From contig NZ_CP125370.1 in the NCBI RefSeq assembly GCF_030034735.1, forward strand, positions 3,162,001-3,226,000: a stretch of 64,000 bases of DNA, written 5' to 3'. This stretch comes from Paenibacillus sp. RC334. Lineage in GTDB: Bacteria; Bacillota; Bacilli; Paenibacillales; Paenibacillaceae. How positions within the stretch are numbered: position 1 is the stretch's first letter; each line of letters opens with the position of its first letter. The notes below the pieces were generated by a model. That model searched no databases. It had not been told where the DNA came from and was given only the letters and a program-made list of their open reading frames with translations. Both the position numbers and the translations under genes were made by a program. This document shows positions 52,453 to 59,894 of this stretch, one piece after another.

Positions 52453-53103
52453 ATGAGCTATAGCTTGGCAGACATTACGTTGGAAGAAAAACGCCGCGCA
52501 CTGGAAGAACTCGCTGATGTCAAGGAGCTATTCGCATCTCGCAACTGGTTCCCCGGCACGAGCGGCAATTTGTCGATACGGATCGGGGATTTTCATCCTG
52601 AACAATTTTATTTTGCAGTTACTGCCAGCGGCAAGGATAAAACCAAGCGGACACCGGAAGATTTTCTGTTCGTGGACCAGCACGGAAAAGCGGCAGAAGC
52701 CACAAGCCTCAAGCCGAGCGCCGAAACGCTGATTCATTGCGAAATTTACCGTCTGACAGGCTGCGGAGCCGTTTTCCATGTGCATACGGTGTTCAACAAT
52801 CTGATTTCCGAATATTACGGGGAACAAGGCTCTGTACCTGTGCAAGGCATTGAACTCATTAAGGCTTTTAACATTTGGGAGGAAAATGCTTCGATTGACA
52901 TTCCTGTGCTGCCGAATTACGCGGATATTGCTTCGATTGCCAAGCTGGTGCCGGGTGTGCTGAATGATCAGGTGCCGGGAATTTTGCTGCGTAACCACGG
53001 CATTTATGCGTGGGGGCGTGATGTGTTTGAGGCTAAAAAGCATCTGGAGGCGTTTGAATTTTTGTTTGAAGCGACGTACCGCTCCTTGCTGCTAAGACCT
53101 TAG
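52453..53103 (+). CDS. mtnB: Methylthioribulose-1-phosphate dehydratase
   Basis: MtnB dehydrates methylthioribulose-1-phosphate, the step before MtnW. The 216-residue class II aldolase-like protein has PGTSGNLSIRIGD near residue 35, SLKPSAETLIHCEIY near 82, the zinc histidines in VFHVHTVFNN and the third histidine in LLRNHGIYAWG near 180. The ATG follows directly after the mtnX stop codon, with AGGAGCAAGGGG upstream. It is the last gene of the operon, closed by a terminator at 53165-53207. Confidence 0.95.
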   Translation: MSYSLADITLEEKRRALEELADVKELFASRNWFPGTSGNLSIRIGDFHPEQFYFAVTASGKDKTKRTPEDFLFVDQHGKAAEATSLKPSAETLIHCEIYRLTGCGAVFHVHTVFNNLISEYYGEQGSVPVQGIELIKAFNIWEENASIDIPVLPNYADIASIAKLVPGVLNDQVPGILLRNHGIYAWGRDVFEAKKHLEAFEFLFEATYRSLLLRP

Positions 53104-53164
53104 TTATGAAGAGCGACTTGCTACATGCGCGCCTGCTTTAATTATAAAGTGTAAATTGAATGCG

Positions 53165-53207
53165 GAGAACGTAGCCCCAGCGAAAGCAGGGGAGCGTTCT
53201 CTTTTTT
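53165..53207 (+). terminator. Terminator of the proBAC-mtnWXB operon
   Basis: Stem GAGAACG...CGTTCTC with an inner CCCC/GGGG pair, then six U. Confidence 0.85.
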
Positions 53208-53213
53208 AAATAC

Positions 53214-53256
53214 AAAGGCAGCCTTGGACGTGTATATAACGTCCCGGACTGCCTTT
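53214..53256. terminator. Terminator of thiD-thiE, facing the mtn operon
   Basis: AAAGGCAG / CTGCCTTT with an inner GGACG/CGTCC stem and a 9-base loop, 24 bp after thiE. Confidence 0.7.
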
Positions 53257-53279
53257 GTATCATTATTGAACCCATTTGA

Positions 53280-53930
53280 TCATTTCAGGATGCTTCTCAG
53301 ACTTTGTGCAGCCTCACGGGGGGCTTCTGCCCATGAGATGGCTGAAATGACCGCTATGCCATCTGCTCCTGCCTGTAGGACGTTTGTTGCGTTGTCCACC
53401 GTAATGCCGCCAATGCCAACCAACGGAAGGCTTGCACCACCGGTACGTAGCCTGCGGACCAGCTCCGGTCCCTGCACAGGATGTGCATCCGGCTTGGAAC
53501 GAGTCGGGAACATCGGCCCTGCACCCGCATAATCAGCGCCAGCGCGTACCGCCTGCTCCGCTTCCGTTAGGCTGTGTACCGATACGCCGATGATTTTGTT
53601 GCCCATTCGAGAGCGCACGCGGTCTGCAGGCTCGTCTTCTTGTCCAAGATGGACGCCATCTGCATTCACAGCCAAGGCAAGCTCGACATCATCATTGACG
53701 AGAAATGGAACGTCATACTGATGGCACAGCCTCCGGGCGGCTTGAGCGAACTCATGCAAGCGACTTCCCGTTAGACAGTCCGCACCCTTTTCACGCAATT
53801 GAAAAAGGGTCACACCTCCCTGCAACGCTTCCTCCAAAACCACCAGCGGGTCACGGCCGCAATTCACACTCCCCATGACCAAATAAAGATGCAGATGCTC
53901 CCGCATACGCCCTATTTCAATTCTTGGCAT
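53280..53930 (-). CDS. thiE: Thiamine-phosphate synthase
   Basis: ThiE joins HMP pyrophosphate and the thiazole phosphate to give thiamine phosphate. The 216-residue TIM barrel shows VTLFQLREKGAD near residue 40, the pyrophosphate/Mg segment VPFLVNDDVELALAVNADGVHLGQED near 75-100, IGVSVHSLTEA, and YAGAGPMFPT. The ATG at 53930 lies inside the thiD 3' end, seven bases after GAGGAG, and overlaps thiD by 14 bp. Both are controlled by the upstream TPP riboswitch. Confidence 0.95.
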   Translation of the reverse strand: MPRIEIGRMREHLHLYLVMGSVNCGRDPLVVLEEALQGGVTLFQLREKGADCLTGSRLHEFAQAARRLCHQYDVPFLVNDDVELALAVNADGVHLGQEDEPADRVRSRMGNKIIGVSVHSLTEAEQAVRAGADYAGAGPMFPTRSKPDAHPVQGPELVRRLRTGGASLPLVGIGGITVDNATNVLQAGADGIAVISAISWAEAPREAAQSLRSILK

Positions 53931-54786
53931 CGCTTCGCTCCTCCCTCATTGCCCTGCTCCACACAGACGCTTCCTCTCCTGTCCAGCGTGCGTTCCATGC
54001 CCAATGGTTCGTCGGTCCATGCCCACTGCCGATACCCAAGCCCTGCTCAATCGCCGCCTGTATAAAAGCCTTGGCCGTCTGTGCCGCCTGGGGTACACTT
54101 CGTCCTGCCGCCAATCCAGCCGCCAGCGCTGCCGAAAAGGTACAGCCCGTTCCATGGGTATGCGGGGTATGAATTCTTGGTCCGTCCAGTTCGATAAAAT
54201 CGCGCCCGTCGAACAACAAATCCACGGACCGTTCCTCTTCCGCGCTATGCCCTCCCTTGATGATTACGTAGCTGGTTCCCAAATCAGCCAGCATTCGAGC
54301 CGCTTCCTTCGCATCCTCACGACTGGAGAGGGTTAAGCCTGTCAACGCCTCTGTTTCCGGGAAATTCGGGGTGACTACCTTCGCCAACGGCAACAAATAC
54401 GATTTTAGCGTTTCCACTGCCTCATCTTGAAGTAGAGAAGTTCCGCCCTTAGCGATCATTACCGGGTCTACGACAACATTAGGCCATCGGAACTGGCGAA
54501 TTTGCGCGGCTACCTGACGAATGACCTCAGCCCCTACGAGCATACCCGTTTTAACGGCATCAGGCGATAAATCCGTACCTATGGACTGTAATTGAGCCTC
54601 TACCATGGCAACAGGGACAGGATGAACAGCTTGTACACCGCGTGTATTTTGAGCAGTAACTCCCGTCAGGGCAGACATGCCGTACACGCCCAGCTCCTGA
54701 AAGGTTTTTAAATCAGCCTGTATGCCTGCACCCCCTCCGCTGTCCGAGCCTGCAATGGTCAATGCTTTGTACACCGTATGGGTCAT
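53917..54786 (-). CDS. thiD: Hydroxymethylpyrimidine / phosphomethylpyrimidine kinase
   Basis: ThiD phosphorylates HMP and HMP-phosphate for thiamine synthesis. The 289-residue ribokinase-like enzyme begins MTHTVYKALTIAGSDSGGGA and has MSALTGVTAQNT near residue 40, VVDPVMIAKGGTSLL near 110, VIIKGGHS near 185 and the anion-hole motif HTHGTGCTFSAALAAGLA near 210. The frame extends 12 codons further, but the GGGGG box fits the ATG at 54786. A leader of about 200 bp connects it to the riboswitch terminator. The C-terminal 25 residues (from about RWTGEEASVW) exceed the usual fold. Confidence 0.95.
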   Translation of the reverse strand: MTHTVYKALTIAGSDSGGGAGIQADLKTFQELGVYGMSALTGVTAQNTRGVQAVHPVPVAMVEAQLQSIGTDLSPDAVKTGMLVGAEVIRQVAAQIRQFRWPNVVVDPVMIAKGGTSLLQDEAVETLKSYLLPLAKVVTPNFPETEALTGLTLSSREDAKEAARMLADLGTSYVIIKGGHSAEEERSVDLLFDGRDFIELDGPRIHTPHTHGTGCTFSAALAAGLAAGRSVPQAAQTAKAFIQAAIEQGLGIGSGHGPTNHWAWNARWTGEEASVWSRAMREERSDAKN

Positions 54787-54975
54787 AGTTGTGGCCCCCT
54801 GACAACGTCTTGCCGCTTCCAATTCTGCCGCTCATCCTGAATCTGATTTTTGGTATAAAGTAAAATGAATTTCAATATCAAGCGAACCCTGCTCCTTTGA
54901 TGACAGGAGCCTGCGCTTCTTTCCAGCCGAGAGCTATGGTTTTCAGCATGCACATGCTCAAGTGTATAAAACAAC

Positions 54976-55005
54976 AAAAAAAACACTATGCAAAAGCAGA
55001 GTGTT
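54976..55005 (-). terminator. Terminator of the TPP riboswitch expression platform
   Basis: AACACT / AGTGTT stem with a 12-base loop followed on the minus strand by eight U, placed directly after the aptamer. Confidence 0.75.
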
Positions 55006-55015
55006 CCTACACTAA

Positions 55016-55103
55016 GGTCCCTGCGCTGGCATTATCCAACAGGTTCATACGGTCTACGACAGATTAGTCGTACTCTCAGCTTGCTTCCGCAGGCTCCCGT
55101 GCT
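55016..55103 (-). promoter_or_regulatory. TPP riboswitch aptamer
   Basis: On the minus strand it has the THI-element signatures CACGGGAGCC, GCTGAGAGTACG, ACCGTATGAACCTG and GGATAATGCCAGCGCAGGGA in the right order, lying upstream of thiD-thiE. When thiamine pyrophosphate binds, the terminator at 54976-55005 should form and switch the operon off. Confidence 0.95.
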
Positions 55104-55108
55104 ATTTT

Positions 55109-55137
55109 TTTATAATCGTAACCCTTTATGCTGTAAA
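55109..55137 (-). promoter_or_regulatory. Sigma-A promoter of the thi operon
   Basis: Minus strand: -35 TTTACA (55132-55137), a 17-base spacer and -10 TATAAA (55109-55114), each one base from consensus, placed just before the TPP aptamer. Confidence 0.75.
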
Positions 55138-55149
55138 AAGCAACGTCCC

Positions 55150-55761
55150 CTATTGGGGACGCTCCAGCCTGAATTGCTCTCCCAGCTTTGCATAATCATT
55201 TCCGGCCAAACGACTCACCGGACGCAGCTCCTTGGCGATTATGTATGTATTTTGATACGCTTCCTCGGACAAATGATACTGCACCAAGCGCCCGATCAGC
55301 AGATCGCAGGCAGGTGCGCCCTCTGTGCCCCCCAGCGGTATCGCCTGCTCCAGGACACATTCCATGCGTATTTTCGCTTCAGCCACACCGGGAACCGCGA
55401 TTTTTGTACTTTTCACCGACGTAAGTCCGGCCAGTGTGATTTCACTTTCCTCCGGCGACAGACGGGAAGCCGTCACATTCACCGCACCCACATTGTCCTC
55501 ATCCGTTATATGTACGACAAAGGCTTTTTGCTCCATCGCATTACGTGCTGTATCCTTGGACACCCCATCGACACGTTGTACAGACACAGACAACAGCGGC
55601 GGCTCGGAAGCTACGATGGAAAAATAACTGAACGGCGCACCATTAAGTACCCCTTCACTGCTCAGTGTCGTCACAAAGGCTACTGGTCTTGGGATAATGC
55701 TTCCGGTTAACAGCTTATAATTTTCACGCCCTGTAAGTGTATCAGGATTTAGTGATATCAT
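55150..55761 (-). CDS. Flavin reductase-like FMN-binding protein
   Basis: A 203-residue member of the flavin reductase (DIM6/NTAB, flavoredoxin-like) family with the split-barrel FMN fold. It begins LTGRENYKLLTGSIIPRPVA and continues FVTTLSSEGVLNGAPFSYFS, where the Pro-Arg-Pro and the Ser-Tyr-Phe contact FMN. VVHITDEDNVGAVNVTAS and LIGRLVQYHLSEE are also typical. The substrate is unknown; members reduce flavins or act as electron donors to monooxygenases. It follows the LiaF-like membrane protein gene by 12 bp, so it may be the last gene of the sigma-factor operon, although its role there is unclear. Confidence 0.87.
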   Translation of the reverse strand: MISLNPDTLTGRENYKLLTGSIIPRPVAFVTTLSSEGVLNGAPFSYFSIVASEPPLLSVSVQRVDGVSKDTARNAMEQKAFVVHITDEDNVGAVNVTASRLSPEESEITLAGLTSVKSTKIAVPGVAEAKIRMECVLEQAIPLGGTEGAPACDLLIGRLVQYHLSEEAYQNTYIIAKELRPVSRLAGNDYAKLGEQFRLERPQ

Positions 55762-55773
55762 TGTTTTCCCCTC

Positions 55774-56556
55774 CTATTTTTCAATTACATTTCCCTGATT
55801 ATCGCGCAAGGTAACCGTAATCCCTTCGGGTACAGCAATCGTAACGTCGAGCTGATGCTGGGGCTGCATATAACGTGTCGGGATTTGGCTCAGTAGCACA
55901 TACAGCGTATCTCCGATATGCTTTGTCTGATACAGCTCCTGTCCTTTTGATTCATCCTCGTTGCCTGTATAGACATAACTTCCGAACACATGCACCTCTG
56001 GTGAGGTAGTTGCGTCAATTTTGACCGCATAGGGATTCTCACCCTGCACGATCACCTTGGTCACTCCGGCAGGCAATTTTTCATGCCAATCAGGAAGGAC
56101 CCTTGTTTCCTGAACCGAGCTCATCATATCCCTGACTTGCGAAGTAAGTCCCAGTGAACTGACCAAAGCAAATCCGATACAACAAAAAACCAGGACTGCT
56201 GTAATAAACATACTGAACAAATCATAACGGATGCGCTCACGTGTCCCTTTCCACGCCGTATACATTAAAATTTCGAGTCCCAGCAAAACAAAAACGACAG
56301 GCCACCACGTCAACGCCTGATCCAATATGCCCGCTCCCCAAAACTTGGAGGCAAACGTTACTCCTCCCAACAAGACCAGAAAAAGTCCCATCGACAGTCT
56401 TCCGACCTTCCAAACCCCTGCCGGGGCGTTTGGTGTTTTGGAGGAGCTGCTATTGTTGGTTGATGTACCCAATATACCTGTAGAGCCTCCTGTATCGCTA
56501 TGAGGATGATGGACTCCCTTAAAGGGAGCCTCACTCTTTGAAAACTCAGTATCCAT
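55774..56556 (-). CDS. Membrane protein with LiaF-like organisation
   Basis: A 260-residue protein. The first 45 residues are Ser/Asn/Gly-rich and hydrophilic. Three membrane helices follow: GLFLVLLGGVTFASKF near 55, ALTWWPVVFVLLGLEILMY near 80 and LFSMFITAVLVFCCIGFALV near 115. The remaining outside part (about 140-260) is beta-rich (VTKVIVQGENPYAVKID, LDVTIAVPEGITVTLRDNQG). Closely spaced helices with a WWPVVFVLLGLEIL motif are typical of the LiaI/LiaF-like transmembrane domain, and proteins of this sort act in cell-envelope stress control. It begins one base after the end of the TM2-like gene. Confidence 0.78.
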   Translation of the reverse strand: MDTEFSKSEAPFKGVHHPHSDTGGSTGILGTSTNNSSSSKTPNAPAGVWKVGRLSMGLFLVLLGGVTFASKFWGAGILDQALTWWPVVFVLLGLEILMYTAWKGTRERIRYDLFSMFITAVLVFCCIGFALVSSLGLTSQVRDMMSSVQETRVLPDWHEKLPAGVTKVIVQGENPYAVKIDATTSPEVHVFGSYVYTGNEDESKGQELYQTKHIGDTLYVLLSQIPTRYMQPQHQLDVTIAVPEGITVTLRDNQGNVIEK

Positions 56557-56557
56557 C

Positions 56558-57825
56558 CTATTGTTTCTCCTTTACCCGTTTAGATTTGGAATTACCGATC
56601 ATCATCCAAATACCACCGCCAATCAACAATAAGGATACGATAATCGTCCGTAGATACATGTCAACCAAATTATAAATCTCTCCGTTCGGAAACAGACGAT
56701 CCAGAGTAGGAACAAGTACGTTGATCAAGATGTAATAGGCACCCAGCAATAGCAACCCCAAACCTACCCAGCGGTCATATTGTGCAAACATACCGATCAC
56801 AGGCTTGTCAATCAACGGTTCCCGTCCATAACGGCTTACTTGCTGCAATGCATCAAAAAAGCTGTAAAACCAGACCACCGGGATCAGGAACAAAAAGAGG
56901 GACAAATACAGTACATCCAGCATGTAAATGCCGCCTAAGAACAGAAGCATGAGCTGAAGACCCCGTTTTTGCAGACCGATATACATATGTCCCGCCCCGG
57001 GAAATACCGATAGAATGGTAGCCAGCATTTTGCTACGCCGCCCCTCGACTCTTCCATGCTCCAGTTCTTCAAATAAAGTCCGATCCTGAAGAATTTCTCC
57101 CGCTTGTTTACGATGTACATGCTGCACCGCATCAAACATACAATACAGCCATATGATCGGCAGCACGCCCGCAAACGCCAAAAATCCGGATTCGTTTGTA
57201 ATGCTTGAAATAAAAACGAGAATCGCTCCAAAGCCAAAGAAGGACATCAGGAAAGACAAACCACGCTGCATCAGCCCCAAATGAAGGTGTCCCAACCCTG
57301 GGATGAACGACAGCAATATGGTGAAAAAACGTTCATTGTCCGATCCTTTTTGAAAAGCAGGCGATCCTGCCACACCGTAGTGTCCTTGTTCATAATAGTT
57401 ATAGCCTGCACCATAACCCATCTCTGCTCTCGGTGCATCCGTATCTGCGTCTTTTGCACCCTCCGGTACCTCTCCCGTTAAACCTGCATCTCCATAAGGC
57501 CTACTTTGAGAGTAAAAGCCATATGGATTGGGGCCTGCATGAGGGGGATATGGAGCAGCGACTGCACGAGGATCATAACGCAACAAGCTAATAATGATAT
57601 GCAGCATACTGAGCCCCCCAAAAAAGAGCGGCAACAAACATACTGGCCCAATAAAGGCATTTCGTCGCTTGAAACCACCGAAAAAAATATTCCTCCCGCC
57701 AGACATCCGAAAAACAAAATGGTGTATACAAACGCATTGGCTTTTCTGGTCCAGTAATAGTGTCCCACACCGGGAATGATGTTCAACAGAAATGCCAGAA
57801 GCTTGCTTCGTTCCGTATAAGGCAC
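56558..57825 (-). pseudogene. Multi-pass membrane protein with TM2-like repeats, split by a one-base frameshift
   Basis: A GTG start at 57825 (AGAGGAAG box) gives MPYTERSKLLAFLLNIIPGV, GHYYWTRKANAFVYTILFFG and then loses frame. The second frame carries FIGPVCLLPLFFGGLSMLHI through to the end at 56558. Adding one base, probably a T in the seven-T run at 57681-57687 or a base near 57655, joins them into one ORF of about 422 residues. The protein has three copies of the TM2-like motif PGxGHxYxG (IPGVGHYYW, IPGLGHLHLG, FPGAGHMYIG), each followed by a membrane helix pair, and a Pro/Tyr/Gly-rich linker near 85-150. The function is unknown; it sits in the ECF sigma operon. Confidence 0.72.
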
Positions 57826-57915
57826 CGATACACTTCCTCTCTAATCTTGGGATTTTGATTAAATCCTCATCTGAAGGTTTGAATTAAACCTTTTTATCTG
57901 TCACTTTAATTTATT

Positions 57916-58386
57916 TTAGGGCTTTAATTTGTCCAGCCAGCTTGTCGTAGCCCGCATGACCTCTTCACTGTAAGAGACGCGTTCTTTCGGAGGAACGGGC
58001 TTACCACCGGTTTGCGGCATCATTTTGTCAAAAGCACCACTGGACAGCAGAATTAGCGTCAAGCTTGCTGCAATTACATAGTGAAACACAGGTTTTTCAA
58101 ACCAGCGGCGTTTATTGAGGGTAGCTTGACTTGCTTCTGCTTCCTTATCGGGAAGAGCAGCCATTACCTGATCTGTGAAGCGTTCCGTATCCAACCAGGC
58201 AAAACAATCTTCCAATGTCGACTCCAGCTGCTCCATTGCAACAAGATATAAGGCCAGCGCCTGCTCATCTTCCAGCAGAAGCTTTTCCAGCCGTTCAGAT
58301 TCCTCTGTCGTGCAAGTTCCTGTAATATAAGCGTGCCAGTCATTCATCTGCCCTTTAGTCCACAGTTTATCATGTTGGTCAGTCAT
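57916..58386 (-). CDS. Probable anti-sigma factor of the ECF sigma operon
   Basis: A 156-residue protein with a cytoplasmic N-terminal part (MTDQHDKLWTKGQMNDWHAY, then LEKLLLEDEQALALYLVAME) of the helical kind found in anti-sigma proteins, one membrane helix near residues 100-117 (VIAASLTLILLSSGAF) and a short outside end rich in Pro and Lys. The Zn-binding His-Cys-Cys motif of ZAS proteins is not evident; only one TC pair is present near residue 25. The ATG at 58386 overlaps the sigma gene stop (ATGA), which is the standard coupling of a sigma factor and its antagonist. An AGGAGG box lies seven bases upstream. Confidence 0.78.
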   Translation of the reverse strand: MTDQHDKLWTKGQMNDWHAYITGTCTTEESERLEKLLLEDEQALALYLVAMEQLESTLEDCFAWLDTERFTDQVMAALPDKEAEASQATLNKRRWFEKPVFHYVIAASLTLILLSSGAFDKMMPQTGGKPVPPKERVSYSEEVMRATTSWLDKLKP

Positions 58387-58931
58387 TGCCATTCCTCCTC
58401 CTTCCAGTGATTTCGAATCCACTGCCGTGCCCGGTAGAGTCTGGACTCTACTGTTTTTAAGGCTACTTGCGTCTCTTCTGCAATTTGATCGTAGGTTTTG
58501 CCCTGCATATAATAGTCTTGGATAATATCCCGATGCTGCTGGGGCAGCTGGGCGATTTTTTGCGATAGTTCCACATTTCGTTCCTCGCGGATCAGACGGA
58601 CCAGCACATCCTCATCCCGGGAAGGGAGTTGAACGAGGGTTTCTGCCACATCTATCAGCTCTGCGGGCCGCCTGTCCTGTTTGCGCTTGATATCCAGCGC
58701 TTTGTGGAGCGCAATTCGGGTCAGCCACGTTTTAAAACCTTCGTTCCGGTACTGGGGGAGAGACTTATACACCTGAACGAACGCTTCCTGCGCGGCATCT
58801 TCCGCTTCTTTGCTATCATGCAGCACCGAATAGGCCACATGATACACATGCTTGCTATACAGCTCTACCATCTCACGGAACGCCTGCCGGTCACCAGACC
58901 GTATTCGTTCAATGATTCTCTCTATATCAAT
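58383..58931 (-). CDS. ECF-family RNA polymerase sigma factor (start codon uncertain, possibly ATT)
   Basis: An extracytoplasmic-function sigma factor. Sigma region 2 reads RQAFREMVELYSKHVYHVAY and LHDSKEAEDAAQEAFVQVYK, and region 4 reads LPQQHRDIIQDYYMQGKTYD with the DNA-binding helix IAEETQVALKTVESRLYRAR. The first ATG (58871) would begin in the middle of the first conserved helix of region 2 and give 162 residues. The frame continues upstream with IERIRSGDRQAF, the normal start of such proteins. The only start-like codon near the good GGGGGAG box is ATT at 58929-58931, giving 182 residues. The anti-sigma gene overlaps its end. Confidence 0.85.
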   Translation of the reverse strand: MDIERIIERIRSGDRQAFREMVELYSKHVYHVAYSVLHDSKEAEDAAQEAFVQVYKSLPQYRNEGFKTWLTRIALHKALDIKRKQDRRPAELIDVAETLVQLPSRDEDVLVRLIREERNVELSQKIAQLPQQHRDIIQDYYMQGKTYDQIAEETQVALKTVESRLYRARQWIRNHWKEEEWQ

Positions 58932-59006
58932 GACGCTCTCCCCCTTCCCAATACTATAGACGCCGGAGAATTTACTCCCCCTGCATATTTCGAAAAAAAA
59001 TATTTA

Positions 59007-59043
59007 AAAAAGGACACACCCTCCTCACGGAGTAGCGTGTCCT
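59007..59043 (-). terminator. Terminator of asnS-dnaD
   Basis: AGGACAC / GTGTCCT with an inner CTCC/GGAG stem, followed on the minus strand by UUUUUU. About 120 bp after the dnaD stop. Confidence 0.82.
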
Positions 59044-59161
59044 CTATCGCTAAGCTGCTGTTTGCTCAAATATTTTACTTGTATTCATTTAACTTTTTAG
59101 TCACTTTAAGCAAGCATTTAATGTAAGCCTTGCTGCTGCCTGAAAACCTCAGTCTATCGCT

Positions 59162-59891
59162 TTAGCTGCGTCCGCTCCCACGGAAACGCTGAGCGTATTC
59201 CTTTGCATCCTGTGCATTACGGACACGGTTTCGGCTCCATTCCAGCAAAATGCGGTCAATATACCGGAAATGCACCTTCCCTGCAAACACCGCTTCCTTC
59301 AAGGCCAGCAAAATCAGCTCCTCAAGATACCGATCCTGATCCACCCAACTGGTGATCGTCTCGTATTCCATCGGTGACAACGGTCGGCCGAATTCCTTCT
59401 CGAAAATCGTAAACAAATTCCGTTCCTCCAAAGGCGGAGACTCTGATATCCCATTCAGCACATCCGGTTTTCCAGCAAACAAAATATCATCATCATCGCT
59501 TTGCTCCGTGCGCTCGGGTATCATACATTCCGCCAGCTTACGGTACAGCCCCGTTAGATTGTAGCGTTCAAATTGCACGGACGAGTTGCGGTCTTCCACA
59601 GTATCAATCCGCAGAAAACCCTCCTTCATCAGCTTGCTGAAATAGAGCCCGATTTCGTTCGCTGTACATCCGATACGGGCCTGCAATTGCTCCCCAGGTT
59701 GGAAATTCATTACGTTCGGCTTGTTTAAAAGCAAGCAACTGCATAAGCAGAAGCATTTCGCCATCTGTCAGCCGAAGCGTCCGGTAATGCTTGAGCAGGG
59801 AGTAGGGAATCTGGACCATTCCGGCTTCCATAGCAAAGGCTACTCCCTCCGCCCACTCTGCCGCTGATGTCTTGTCGAATGATCCGGTCAT
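59162..59891 (-). pseudogene. dnaD: Replication initiation protein DnaD, split by a one-base frameshift
   Basis: DnaD helps load the helicase at oriC and at restart sites in Bacilli and is essential in B. subtilis. The first frame (59604-59891) gives the winged-helix domain: VQIPYSLLKHYRTLRLTDGE and QAERNEFPTW, then goes wrong. The second frame (59162-59764) continues EQLQARIGCTANEIGLYFSK and contains the C-terminal DNA-binding domain with EEFxRPLSP-like EKEFGRPLSPMEYETITSW and FRYIDRILLEWSRN. Removing one G from the GGGG run (plus strand C run 59692-59695) joins them as FPTWEQLQARIG and gives 242 residues (B. subtilis 232). An intact gene misread at the run is the likeliest explanation. Confidence 0.9.
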
Positions 59892-59894
59892 CGG

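Noticed and set aside
54988..55710. 240-codon plus-strand frame over the TPP riboswitch and flavin reductase gene
   Set aside because: It overlaps a clear riboswitch and a well-conserved minus-strand gene, and its His/Arg/Cys-rich composition matches no family.
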